DNA of 64,000 nt from Anaerotignum lactatifermentans DSM 14214 (GCF_900142265.1 NZ_FRAH01000003.1:115512-179511), one strand, 5' to 3'. Positions 24,148-31,734 are shown, counted from the first letter of the stretch. A program made the numbers and translations. The notes: generated by a model from the sequence alone, not told the origin.

Positions 24148-24359
24148 AAAAAGCACGAAATCTCTTAGGGGCATCTTCATAAGAAAACAGAGAAAGCCAA
24201 AACCCTTATGATACAAAGGATTTTGGCTTTCTTATTTTTTATTAACATTTTTGTTATGTTTTCTTATGAAGACAGCCGTCGCAATTCCCCTTAAGAAATC
24301 AATGAAAAGAAAAATCAATGTTTTCTTAAGGGGAATTTGCTTTAGATTTCGTGCTTTTT
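24148..24359. repeat. Family A repeat A4 inside a perfect split terminator
   Basis: The clearest case. AAAAAGCACGAAATCT (24148-24163) and AGATTTCGTGCTTTTT (24344-24359) are perfect 16-bp inverse complements with A and T runs, i.e. the stem of a bidirectional terminator between convergent genes. A 180-bp family A element fills the loop: hairpin 1 with arms GGCATCTTCATAAGAAAAC / GTTTTCTTATGAAGACAGCC, its inner hairpin AAAGCCAAAA / TTTTGGCTTT, and hairpin 2 GCAATTCCCCTTAAGAAA / TTTTCTTAAGGGGAATTTGC. Confidence 0.88.
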
Positions 24360-24364
24360 TAATC

Positions 24365-25021
24365 TCAGTCTTTTTTCTGTTCTTCTTCCATACCGTAACG
24401 AGCTTCCAGACGATAAATGGGCATACCCTGAGAAGAGAATTTTTCTTCATATTCTGTCATGATATTGCCTTCGTAGTCACTGTTGTGCAGGTCTAAGGAA
24501 ATGTTGGACAGTTTCCAGTTATCGGCGCAGAATTCATTGAGGGAGAACTCAAAGAGATTCCGGTTATCGGTTTTGAAGAAGATTTCCCCTTTGTCACCGA
24601 AGGCTTCCCGATAGCTCTGCAAATAGCCTCTGTAAGTCAGGCGGCGTTTATACTGCCGTTTTTTTGGCCATGGGTCGCTGAAATTCAGATACAGACGCTG
24701 GAATTCTCCTACTTCAAAGAAGTCGGACAGTTTTTTCGCATCATCCCACACCAGTGCCAGATTAGGCAGTTCTTCTGTTGTGCGTCTTGCCGCCACTGCC
24801 ACAACACTCAGATTCCGTTCAATGCCCACAAAATTGATATGGGGATATGCTTCGGCATTTTTGCGGATGAAGCCGCCTTTGCCGCAGCCGATTTCCACAT
24901 AAATGGGATTGTCATTGCCAAAATATTCCCGCCATTTGCCTTTCAGGGCTTCGGCGTTTTTCATCACATGGTCGTTCTGGGCAAGTTCTTCCTCTGCCCA
25001 AGGTTTTTTCCGTATTCTCAT
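24365..25021 (-). CDS. trmB: tRNA (guanine-N7-)-methyltransferase TrmB
   Basis: SAM-dependent enzyme making m7G46 in tRNA variable loops. The 218 residues show the SAM motif IYVEIGCGKGGFIRKNAEAY, the conserved FVGIERN region, and the family motif LNFSDPWPKKRQYKRRLT near residue 130. The length is normal. AAAGGAGC precedes the ATG. It is monocistronic, with its own promoter. Confidence 0.96.
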   Translation of the reverse strand: MRIRKKPWAEEELAQNDHVMKNAEALKGKWREYFGNDNPIYVEIGCGKGGFIRKNAEAYPHINFVGIERNLSVVAVAARRTTEELPNLALVWDDAKKLSDFFEVGEFQRLYLNFSDPWPKKRQYKRRLTYRGYLQSYREAFGDKGEIFFKTDNRNLFEFSLNEFCADNWKLSNISLDLHNSDYEGNIMTEYEEKFSSQGMPIYRLEARYGMEEEQKKD

Positions 25022-25057
25022 GATGTTGCTCCTTTTTTTCAGATTCGCATTGTATTT

Positions 25058-25086
25058 ATCATACTATCGAAACGAAAATTCCGCAA
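25058..25086 (-). promoter_or_regulatory. Promoter of trmB
   Basis: TTGCGG (25081-25086) and TATGAT (25058-25063) on the minus strand, 17-base spacer. Confidence 0.6.
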
Positions 25087-25103
25087 CGGTTTTTTGGAAG
25101 TTC

Positions 25104-26342
25104 CTAGCGGGAAAGCAGCCCAATCCAGTAACCCATGTCCTTTTGTCCCGGCAAAGGACGAAATTCTGTAAAGCCCAGCCCTTCTGCCCGGCGGCGGGCA
25201 CTGCTGTCATAGCTGTCCGGCAGACCTATCTCCATGCCGTCTTTTCCTTCATGGAGGATGAGATGCCCATAGCGATGATAACACAGCAGGAAAAAGAAAT
25301 CCCGCTGGCGCTGAGAAGGAATTTCCCCAAAATAAAGAAGTTCTTTCAGAGAAATGCAAATCCACGGCGTTCCATCACCAAAAGGCGTCATGCGGCGGTT
25401 ATTCGCAAAGAAATCCCATGCCACCTCTGTTTTGGGCTCCTGTTCTTCTGTTTTCTCACATTCCTCTGCCTTTTGGGTTTCTGTATGTAAGGTTTCTTCC
25501 TGTTTTTCATCCGGTGCCGGTTCATCCGCTTCCACCCAGGAAACCCGCTCCTGCTCTTTGGGCAGTTCTTCCTTCTTGATAATCTCTATGGGAACCTCTC
25601 GATAGTCCTCTCCGTTCTTTGCGGCTTCCACAGACTTTTTCCCCAATATCCTTGCGCTTTCTTCCGCCGTCAGGATGCCCATTTCCTCCAGTTCCGCCAT
25701 TTCCTGACGGAATTTTTTCAACAATCCACGGAAATTTCCATGGTAGGAAAAATCCGGCTGTTCCTTTGCAGGTGCTGCCTGCTGGGTGATGTCCGGTTTT
25801 TCTTCTTTTCTTTCCACTTTCAGTTCTGGCTCTTTCTTGGGTAATTCAATCACTTTGGTTTTTTCTTCCAAAACGGGGCGTTCCAGCACAGCTGTTTCCG
25901 CCGCCTGCAACACAGGTTCCTCCTCCAAAGGAGAAAACAGAGCCTGCCACTGCCGTTTTTCCCCTACATAAGCAGTCAAGGGCGCAGACAGGGTGTTTCC
26001 CGTTTCCGTTGTCACGGTAACGCCAAATAAATCCTCAACAGTATAACCGCTGCCCAATGCATCCGGGTCAAAATCCCATGCCATTTCTCCGTGCCCCTGT
26101 TTGTTCACAGCCAACTCACCGCAGGAAATCCCTTTACATTCCCCATCCTTTGCCAAAAGCCCATAGACCTGATACTGTCCATGGATAAGGGGGCGCAGTC
26201 CTTCCACCGCCACCGTCAGTTTTCCCTGTCCGTTTTTGATTTCCAGAATACAGCTGCCCCAAGGTCCCCGACTGCCCATGCCATAGCCTGCCGTTTCCTG
26301 CCGCAGCATCAGATACACTTTATCATATCGCCGTTGATACAC
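25104..26342 (-). CDS. Uncharacterised 412-residue protein with two conserved ends and a charged middle
   Basis: No signal peptide. Residues 1-120 form a beta-rich domain (YDKVYLMLRQETAGYGMG, CILEIKNGQGKLTVAVEGL, GQYQVYGLLAKDGECKG). The middle (about 130-310) is highly charged and low in complexity, rich in Glu, Lys and Pro. The last 100 residues are again folded (DGTPWICISLKELLYFGEIP, RYGHLILHEGKDGMEIGLPD, RAEGLGFTEFRPLPGQKDMG). The layout resembles clostridial proteins linked to sporulation or the envelope, but no family is recognised with certainty. Confidence 0.6.
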   Translation of the reverse strand: MYQRRYDKVYLMLRQETAGYGMGSRGPWGSCILEIKNGQGKLTVAVEGLRPLIHGQYQVYGLLAKDGECKGISCGELAVNKQGHGEMAWDFDPDALGSGYTVEDLFGVTVTTETGNTLSAPLTAYVGEKRQWQALFSPLEEEPVLQAAETAVLERPVLEEKTKVIELPKKEPELKVERKEEKPDITQQAAPAKEQPDFSYHGNFRGLLKKFRQEMAELEEMGILTAEESARILGKKSVEAAKNGEDYREVPIEIIKKEELPKEQERVSWVEADEPAPDEKQEETLHTETQKAEECEKTEEQEPKTEVAWDFFANNRRMTPFGDGTPWICISLKELLYFGEIPSQRQRDFFFLLCYHRYGHLILHEGKDGMEIGLPDSYDSSARRRAEGLGFTEFRPLPGQKDMGYWIGLLSR

Positions 26343-26410
26343 GTTTCTTCTCCCCTTTGCTTGTCTTTCCGATACAGTCTATGCTGGGGGAAAAGAAAAA
26401 AGAACGCAAA

Positions 26411-26480
26411 AAAAAGCAGCCTCCCCTTAAGAAAACATTGTTGTCTTGATTTCTTAAGGGAAACTGCTCAGGCTGCATAA
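26411..26480. repeat. Family A repeat A5, minimal form in a split terminator
   Basis: GCAGCCT (26416-26422), preceded by nine A, pairs with AGGCTGC (26470-26476); on the minus strand this is a terminator of the CYTH gene with a T run. The loop holds only hairpin 2 of family A (CCCCTTAAGAAAACA / GATTTCTTAAGGG), showing that this part can exist alone. Confidence 0.75.
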
Positions 26481-26492
26481 ACAGCCGTTTTT

Positions 26493-26957
26493 TCATTCCC
26501 GTTCTTCCGGTATGCCATGCAAAGACAGACTGGTGTTTTTATACCGATGGTCAAAGGAAACGTCTTTCCCAAACCAGTAGGGCGGTTCATAAGCTTCCGC
26601 TTCTTCCAGCGTAGGAAATTCCACTTCCGTGGTCATAAGCCCTGTCAGCTTTCCTTCGTACACATCCACTTCCGCTGTCAAACCATCCTCCAACGGCACC
26701 AGATACCGCACTTTTTCCACCGCGGGGCTTTCTGCCTTTGTCAGCAGATGGTCATACTCCTCTTTGGTGATTTCTAACTCAAACTCCTCTTTCGCCAGCA
26801 GTCCTTTTCCCTTTACGGTCAGGATATAACGGTCATCCCACTGCCGCAGACGGATGGTGGGGGACATGCTGATATAGCACTGGGATATTTTCCGCGCGGG
26901 AAAATCCGCCAGAGAAAAAGGCACTTCCTTGGTCAAAAACTTCCGTTCGATTTCCAT
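26493..26957 (-). CDS. CYTH domain phosphatase-like protein
   Basis: The 154 residues form a CYTH (CyaB-thiamine triphosphatase) tunnel domain: the ExExK motif MEIERKFL at the N-terminus, RLRQWDDRYILTVKGKG, the LEITKEEY segment, and acidic and basic tunnel residues in AEVDVYEGKLTGLMTTEVEF. Members hydrolyse inorganic triphosphate or related organic triphosphates with a divalent metal. AAGGAGGCG precedes the ATG. Confidence 0.92.
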   Translation of the reverse strand: MEIERKFLTKEVPFSLADFPARKISQCYISMSPTIRLRQWDDRYILTVKGKGLLAKEEFELEITKEEYDHLLTKAESPAVEKVRYLVPLEDGLTAEVDVYEGKLTGLMTTEVEFPTLEEAEAYEPPYWFGKDVSFDHRYKNTSLSLHGIPEERE

Positions 26958-27036
26958 AACACGCCTCCTTTTCCCTTAGGATACCCGCTTCAAAACCTGC
27001 TGTCAATCCATTTGAGATGCCCTTCTTTTTGTTCCA

Positions 27037-27065
27037 TTGAAAAAAAACAAAAAAACGCATATAAT
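27037..27065 (+). promoter_or_regulatory. Promoter of the DJ-1 gene
   Basis: TTGAAA (27037-27042) and TATAAT (27060-27065), 17-base spacer. Confidence 0.8.
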
Positions 27066-27130
27066 AAAATCAGTAAACAATCATCACAACATTTGGCTAT
27101 GCCAAAAACAGTAACGGAGGTGTTTTTCAC

Positions 27131-27679
27131 ATGAAAAAAGCATTGGTTTTTCTGGCAGACGGCTTCGAAGAAATGGAAGCTGTGACACCCTTGGACTTTA
27201 TGCGCAGAGCAGGCTTGGACGCAAAATTTGTTTCTCTTGCGGGCACACTGTCTGTAACAGGTTCTCACGGGGTTACTTATCGTGCGGACATGCTCTTTGA
27301 CGAAAAAGTGGCATCTGAAGCAGATATGCTGATTCTGCCCGGCGGACTGCCCGGCGCACAGAATCTGCAGGACAACGAAGCATTGGGCAAACTCCTGCTG
27401 AAATTCCATGAAGAAGGCAAATTTGTCTGCGCTATTTGTGCCGCTCCCATGGTACTGGGACATCTGGGCATTTTGCAGGGCAAAAAAGCCACCATTTATC
27501 CCGGCATGGAAGACCGCCTCATCGGTGCAACACCCGTTGCTGACAAAGTATGCCGCGACGGCAATGTCATCACTGGCAAAGGTCCCGGCGCAGCCATGAC
27601 TTTCGCCATCACATTGGTAGAAGCACTGGCTGGCAAAGAAGTAGCTGACAAACTTAGAACCAGTACTGTGTACGACTAA
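27131..27679 (+). CDS. DJ-1/PfpI family protein
   Basis: The 182 residues are a YajL/DJ-1-type glutamine-amidotransferase-like fold: ALVFLADGFEEMEAVTPLD with the conserved glutamate, MLILPGGLPGAQNLQ, and the nucleophile elbow FVCAICAAPMVLGHLG with Cys103. Family members act in thiol stress and aldehyde or glycation damage control; the exact activity is not visible. AACGGAGG precedes the ATG. Its 3' end overlaps the convergent gene at 27654 by 26 bases. Confidence 0.94.
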   Translation: MKKALVFLADGFEEMEAVTPLDFMRRAGLDAKFVSLAGTLSVTGSHGVTYRADMLFDEKVASEADMLILPGGLPGAQNLQDNEALGKLLLKFHEEGKFVCAICAAPMVLGHLGILQGKKATIYPGMEDRLIGATPVADKVCRDGNVITGKGPGAAMTFAITLVEALAGKEVADKLRTSTVYD

Positions 27680-28073
27680 GATCAATGGCAGAAAACAGAC
27701 GGGACAGGCTTTTCCCCTGACAGGGATTGAGTCCCGTCTGTTCCGCTGCCTGTTCCACCTGCTCCAAGTCTAAGTCATAGATGTAGGAAATCTGCGCCGG
27801 TGTATAGGCAGCAGGCAAGCCGCAGCTGAGTTCCCGCTGAAACATCCGGCAAATGACGCTGTCACCCTTTTGGAGCAGCGAAAGGAACTGGCTCCGTGTG
27901 ATGCCCCTGACAAGGGCTGTTTCCAGCAGACCTTCCGCCTGTTCTTTTGATAATTGCAGGCAGGAAAGCATCTGCGTCAGATCATAAGGCTCCTGTCCGG
28001 TTTTCAGTATCAGGTCTGCCATGGTCAGGCGGGACATGATTTCCCGCTCATAATACTCCAAAAATGTTGCCAT
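27654..28073 (-). CDS. Uncharacterised 139-residue helical protein
   Basis: Start ATG at 28073 is preceded by a strong GGGGAGGG. The protein is all-helical: FLEYYEREIMSRLTMADLI, then LTQMLSCLQLSKEQAEGLLE, and a helix-turn-helix-like YTPAQISYIYDLDLEQVEQA near residue 95. No family is recognised; DNA or protein binding is possible. It converges with the DJ-1 gene, and the last 26 bases of the two coding regions overlap, so no terminator separates them. Confidence 0.65.
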   Translation of the reverse strand: MATFLEYYEREIMSRLTMADLILKTGQEPYDLTQMLSCLQLSKEQAEGLLETALVRGITRSQFLSLLQKGDSVICRMFQRELSCGLPAAYTPAQISYIYDLDLEQVEQAAEQTGLNPCQGKSLSRLFSAIDLSRTQYWF

Positions 28074-28154
28074 AAAACCCTCCCCTTTTTTGTCCATTGT
28101 AACAGGACAGGAAGGGTCACACCATAGGGAATGGCTGGGAAAGAGGTTGGATTC

Positions 28155-28676
28155 ATGAATGCCATACAAAAATATTTCAAATACCGCCAAAGTTTGATCG
28201 ACCAATATGCCAAGGGCGATATGACCAAACGGGAATATTTGCAGCGCAATTACGAAGCCGTCATCTATGGCGACATCGGCCCCTTTCGCAACATGGATAC
28301 TTTGGAAAAAGCGTTGTTCAACTATCAGTATTACAACGCGCTGGCAAAGGAAATGAAAACCGTCAGCACTACCCGTGACATGGATTATGAACTGAAACGG
28401 GATTATATGGAAAAGAGCAATTACTATTACAGCAAAAAAGACAAAGCCACCCTGACTGCCCTGCGGATGCTGGACTATAAAGGGGTAGTGGCTTATTTCA
28501 TCAAGATTCGCAGCAAATTTCTCAAAGGAAAGCTCTTTGAGATCGTCATTGAGGAAGAAGGCATCATCCTTCACTCCACCAGCACACTCATCTTAAAGTG
28601 TCTGCGGGAAGAAGGGGTGTTTCAGGAAGAAAGCCGAAAATCGGTCATTGACGATTATGTCAATCGGAGATATTAA
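28155..28676 (+). CDS. DUF6648-like uncharacterised protein
   Basis: The 173-residue soluble protein starts with MNAIQKYFKYRQSLIDQYAK and contains a conserved-looking TKREYLQRNYEAV segment, a tyrosine-rich helix (FNYQYYNALAKEM), and a C-terminal beta unit (LFEIVIEEEGIILHSTS). The pattern resembles DUF6648 proteins of clostridia, but this identification is from memory of the pattern. The ATG at 28155 is chosen because AAGAGG precedes it. It is divergent from the 139-residue gene, with 81 bases between the two starts. Confidence 0.65.
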   Translation: MNAIQKYFKYRQSLIDQYAKGDMTKREYLQRNYEAVIYGDIGPFRNMDTLEKALFNYQYYNALAKEMKTVSTTRDMDYELKRDYMEKSNYYYSKKDKATLTALRMLDYKGVVAYFIKIRSKFLKGKLFEIVIEEEGIILHSTSTLILKCLREEGVFQEESRKSVIDDYVNRRY

Positions 28677-28680
28677 GCAG

Positions 28681-28712
28681 AAAAAAGCCCTTGCAAATTC
28701 TCTGCAAAGGCT
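28681..28712 (-). terminator. Orphan minus-strand terminator
   Basis: A 10-bp stem (28686-28695 with 28703-28712) and a six-T tail on the minus strand. It does not follow any coding gene on that strand. Confidence 0.65.
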
Positions 28713-28800
28713 GTAAGATAATCTTAGAAAAGGGTTACCGCTTGTGGAAGGGCGGTCAGTCCCGTTTAGTTTGGTAGACCGTCTAACTTCGCAGGTCAAT
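28681..28800 (-). ncRNA. Candidate small RNA ending in an intrinsic terminator
   Basis: The minus strand holds three consecutive structures with no open frame: CGGTC/GACCG, CCGC/GCGG around CCTTCCACAA, and a terminator. The terminator stem AGCCTTTGCA/TGCAAGGGCT (28686-28712, one G-U pair) is followed by six T, so a minus-strand transcript seems to end here although no gene lies upstream before the spo0A terminator. A promoter was not identified. It could also be a remnant leader. Confidence 0.4.
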
Positions 28801-28912
28801 GGCTGCTTCATCAGAAAACGAAGAATGCTGAAATTCTTATAACACGAAGGATTTCAGCTTTTTTATTTACCCAGATTCTATACAATACGTTTTCTGCTGA
28901 AGTCAGCTACCG
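28801..28912. repeat. Family A repeat A6
   Basis: Outer arms GGCTGCTTCATCAGAAAACG / CGTTTTCTGCTGAAGTCAGC enclose the inner hairpin GCTGAAATTC / GGATTTCAGC. Hairpin 2 is absent. The region 28677-29086 (410 bases) has no gene; it contains the candidate RNA, this repeat, and the spo0A terminator. Confidence 0.75.
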
Positions 28913-28972
28913 AGGTCATTTTTTATTTCTTCTTGTTTTGAAACAAGGAAATCACTCCAATGATTCCCAAAC

Positions 28973-29012
28973 AAAATCAGGGTGGATTCTTCCCGAATCC
29001 ACCCTGATTTTT
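28973..29012 (-). terminator. Terminator of spo0A
   Basis: AAAATCAGGGTGGATTC and GAATCCACCCTGATTTT form a perfect 17-bp stem with loop TTCCC, flanked by A and T runs; it can also work on the plus strand. Confidence 0.9.
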
Positions 29013-29086
29013 GTATGGAGGCATTATGTGGAACAAGCTCTGCTGCCCCAAGGGAATAAGGCAGCAGACAAGGCATTTCCCCTTGT

Positions 29087-29884
29087 TCAGCCGGCTTTCT
29101 GCTCCAGGCGCAGTCTGTCGGCAATGAGGGCAATAAACTCACTGTTGGTGGGTTTGCCCTTATGGTTGTTTACGGTATAACCGAATAATTCATGGATGAC
29201 TTCCACTTTTCCCCGATTCCAAGCCACTTCAATGGCATGGCGGATGGCACGTTCCACCCGGCTGGGCGTGGTGTTGCACTTTTTGGCAATGGAAGGATAC
29301 AGTTCCTTGGTGATGTAGTTGAGAACATCCATATCGTTGACACTCATCATGATGGCTTCCCGCATGTAATGGTACCCGCGGATATGGGCAGGCACACCGA
29401 TTTCATGGAGAATGTTGGTAACTCTCGTTTCCAGATCCACTGTTCCCTGTGCCGCCGGTGCCGCTGCCGCAAATACACTGCCCGCCGGTTTTACTGCTGG
29501 CTGTTCCTGCATGAGCTGACGGATGCGCTGGCTCAGGGCTTCCAGGTCAAAGGGCTTCATCATGTAATACCCTACCCCTAATTCCATGGCACGCTGCACC
29601 ACTTTATCCTGACTTAAGGCAGACAAAATGATAGTAATGGGCTGGTGCATATCTGGATTTTTCTGGAGTCTTTCCAGCACCCCAATGCCATCCAGTCTGG
29701 GCATGATGCCGTCAATGACTGCCACATCGGGACGGTATTCCCGAATCTTGTTCATGGCGTCGATGCCGTCCATGGCAACGGCTACCACCTGCATATCTTC
29801 CTGTTTCTGCAAATAATTCACGACAATATCACAAAAATCCTTATTATCATCGGCTAACAGCACTTTTATTTTCATTTGGCTCAA
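29087..29884 (-). CDS. spo0A: Sporulation master regulator Spo0A
   Basis: Response regulator that commits clostridia to sporulation. The receiver domain begins [15 protein letters not shown], with phospho-acceptor Asp in [13 protein letters not shown] (residue 58) and the conserved Lys in [11 protein letters not shown] linker rich in Ala and Pro follows. The C-terminal Spo0A DNA-binding domain has the recognition region [29 protein letters not shown] as positions 200-228 or so. The start is taken as TTG at 29884, because GGAGGG lies exactly seven bases before it; the ATG three codons later is 16 bases away. spoIVB, the usual upstream neighbour, is not present. Confidence 0.96.
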   Translation of the reverse strand: MSQMKIKVLLADDNKDFCDIVVNYLQKQEDMQVVAVAMDGIDAMNKIREYRPDVAVIDGIMPRLDGIGVLERLQKNPDMHQPITIILSALSQDKVVQRAMELGVGYYMMKPFDLEALSQRIRQLMQEQPAVKPAGSVFAAAAPAAQGTVDLETRVTNILHEIGVPAHIRGYHYMREAIMMSVNDMDVLNYITKELYPSIAKKCNTTPSRVERAIRHAIEVAWNRGKVEVIHELFGYTVNNHKGKPTNSEFIALIADRLRLEQKAG

Positions 29885-29946
29885 AATCAATCCCTCCGCT
29901 TTGTAGTTTGCTGCATGAATATGACAAACATTCTTGCTTTTGGGTT

Positions 29947-29975
29947 GATTATAGTACAGTATACATGCCGTGACA
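29947..29975 (-). promoter_or_regulatory. Sigma-A promoter of spo0A
   Basis: TTGTCA (29970-29975) and TATAAT (29947-29952) on the minus strand, 17-base spacer, 63 bases before the TTG start. Confidence 0.8.
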
Positions 29976-29979
29976 ATAC

Positions 29980-30250
29980 GGTTTCGGCAGACAAATCCCG
30001 ACGGAAAAACCGCCATTTTTTCGGCTTTTTCCTCGATTTTTGCGACAAAACACATTTCCTGTCAGCCTATGGAGGACACTGTCGGATTTCATGGTGAATT
30101 TTGGGAAAGACCGCAGGATTTTGGCTTGCCGAAAGGGCTTTCTTTTTGTCGGGTACTGTTGGATTTGTTGAAAAATCAAAGATATGGTAGAAATTTTCTT
30201 TCACCTCCACCATATATAGAAAGGACAAAATCAACTTCTTTTTCACACAA
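29980..30250. other. Upstream region of spo0A without a gene
   Basis: No supported coding frame. Near-matches to the Spo0A box TGTCGAA (or TTCGACA) occur at 30041-30047 (TGCGACA), 30080-30086 (TGTCGGA) and 30147-30153 (TGTCGGG). An ATATGGT/ACCATAT inverted repeat lies at about 30180-30215. The rest of the 624-base gap 29885-30508 is the promoter and repeat A7. Confidence 0.35.
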
Positions 30251-30254
30251 AAAA

Positions 30255-30452
30255 GGAGAGAAAAAGCAACTTCCCCTTAAGAAAACATTGATTTTCCTTT
30301 TCATTGATTTTTTAAGGGGAATTGCGATGGCTGTCTTCATAAGAAAACATAACAACTAAAATCTTCATAAAATAAGAAAGCCAAAATCCTTTGTAATCAT
30401 AAGGATTTTGGCTTTCTTTGTTTTCTTATGAAGATGCCCCTAAATTCTCTCC
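30255..30452. repeat. Family A repeat A7, inverted, inside a split terminator
   Basis: GGAGAGAA (30255-30262) and TTCTCTCC (30445-30452) pair; on the minus strand a T run follows, so this is the terminator of the EamA gene. The loop holds a full element in the opposite orientation to A4: hairpin 2 first (TTCCCCTTAAGAAAACA / TTTTTTAAGGGGAA), then hairpin 1 with inner arms AAAGCCAAAATCC / GGATTTTGGCTTT. Confidence 0.82.
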
Positions 30453-30508
30453 CCTTCTTTTCCACATGCAGCCTTTGTCATTTTATTGCGATTCCGACAA
30501 AATTCCTT

Positions 30509-31390
30509 TTATTTCTCCGCGGCGTTGTCCGTAGAGGCAAAATATGTCCCCACAGCCATAATCAGCAGGGCGATAAAAAAGGATATTGACGGTTTTTCCC
30601 GAAAAATCACCAGAGAAAGGGCCGTTGCCATGAAAGGCGCCAGTGCGTAATAGGCGCTGGTTTTGGCTGCTCCCAGATACCGCTGGGCATAGATATAAAA
30701 GAAAATACTCAAGCCATAGGCAACAAATCCCAGCAATAATGTACACACCCCATACACCAATGGCAATGCGCTTTCCCCAAGGCAAAATGCCAGCACCAAC
30801 GACCCCAGACCGGAGCCAAAGCCTTTGATGACAACAATCTCCAGCGGGTCTTTATGAGAAATCATGCGGGTGCAGTTGTTTTCCAGCCCCCAGCACACAC
30901 AAGCCAGCAATACGAATATGGAGCCATAGGAAAATGTAAAGCTGGTCACATCCTCCACAGAAAGGATGGCGCTGGAGATGGTCACCAGAACGATTGCCAG
31001 CCAAAGCCGTCTGGAAATGGCTTCCCGAAAAATAAAAAGGGCAATGACTGCCGTAGCAACGATTTCGAAATTATTGAGTAAAGAAGCGTTTGCTGCCGTG
31101 GTCATGGTCAAGCCAACCATGAGAAAAATGGGCGCAGCAATATCCAGCACCACCATGCCCACGGTGTAAGGCATGTCTTTTTTTGTCAAAGGGGCTTCTT
31201 TCTTCCCTTTTCCTGTCATACGCTGGACAAGGCGCACCACTGCCAATCCCATGCCTGCCCCCAGATACAGCAGGGCTGCCATCATGGTAGGCGGTACTTC
31301 TTCCAACAGCAATTTAGACACAGGAGCATTAAGAGCATAAAGCCCCGCCGCCAGAATTGCCCAGAAAATAGCTGTTTTTTGCGATGTCAT
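30509..31390 (-). CDS. EamA (DMT superfamily) exporter
   Basis: The 293-residue membrane protein has ten helices made of two EamA repeats (FWAILAAGLYALNAPVSKLL at the N-terminus; GSIFVLLACVCWGLENNCTRM starts the second), with the typical AYYALAPFMATALSLVIF near the end. DMT family members export amino acids, drugs or metabolites. It lies ten bases downstream of a CsoR-type repressor gene and is probably controlled by it, which suggests a metal-, thiol- or aldehyde-related substrate (inference). Confidence 0.92.
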   Translation of the reverse strand: MTSQKTAIFWAILAAGLYALNAPVSKLLLEEVPPTMMAALLYLGAGMGLAVVRLVQRMTGKGKKEAPLTKKDMPYTVGMVVLDIAAPIFLMVGLTMTTAANASLLNNFEIVATAVIALFIFREAISRRLWLAIVLVTISSAILSVEDVTSFTFSYGSIFVLLACVCWGLENNCTRMISHKDPLEIVVIKGFGSGLGSLVLAFCLGESALPLVYGVCTLLLGFVAYGLSIFFYIYAQRYLGAAKTSAYYALAPFMATALSLVIFREKPSISFFIALLIMAVGTYFASTDNAAEK

Positions 31391-31400
31391 AGAAATCCCC

Positions 31401-31667
31401 TCATTTCATGAACTGGTCGATGGCTGCCGACAAATCCTCCAGCGCTTTTTTATCCCCGGTTTCCACAGCCTCCACAATACAATGATTGATATGGTCTTTC
31501 AGAATGATTTTTCCTGTATTGTTGAGAGCGGACTTCACAGCTGCCAGCTGTATCAGCACCTGACTGCAATCCTGTCCTTCCTCCACCATTTTTTTCACCG
31601 CTTCCAGATGTCCAATGGCTCTGGAAAGACGGTTCAGCACTTGTTTGGTATCGTGATGATGTGCCAT
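31401..31667 (-). CDS. CsoR-type metal-sensing repressor (DUF156)
   Basis: The 88 residues are the all-helical CsoR/RcnR/FrmR fold. Cys34 (in EGQDCSQVL), His59 and Cys63 (in KDHINHCIVEA) have the C-H-C spacing of copper(I)-sensing CsoR (36, 61 and 65 in the classical protein). The N-terminal HHH motif is extra. It is the first gene of a two-gene operon with an EamA exporter, not with a copper ATPase as is usual. A perfect 21-bp palindrome lies between its -10 box and ribosome binding site. Confidence 0.93.
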   Translation of the reverse strand: MAHHHDTKQVLNRLSRAIGHLEAVKKMVEEGQDCSQVLIQLAAVKSALNNTGKIILKDHINHCIVEAVETGDKKALEDLSAAIDQFMK

Positions 31668-31681
31668 ACTCTCCCTCCTTC

Positions 31682-31702
31682 ATATCCCCCCAGGGGGGAT
31701 AT
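31682..31702. promoter_or_regulatory. CsoR-type operator
   Basis: ATATCCCCCC-A-GGGGGGATAT is a perfect palindrome with a one-base centre. The G/C core with A/T flanks is the known pattern of DUF156 repressor sites. It lies just after the -10 box, over the expected transcription start. Confidence 0.85.
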
Positions 31703-31706
31703 TTTC

Positions 31707-31734
31707 AGTATAGCACGTTCCTGTAAAAATACAA
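31707..31734 (-). promoter_or_regulatory. Promoter of the csoR-eamA operon
   Basis: TTGTAT (31729-31734) and extended TGCTATACT (-10 at 31707-31712) on the minus strand, 16-base spacer. Confidence 0.75.

Noticed and set aside
28713..28800. 6S RNA, SRP RNA or a c-di-GMP riboswitch
   Set aside because: The conserved cores of these RNAs were looked for and not seen; only generic stems are present.
29970..30359. A 129-codon open frame upstream of spo0A
   Set aside because: It has no ribosome binding site, runs into repeat A7, and its end is the translation of the repeat.
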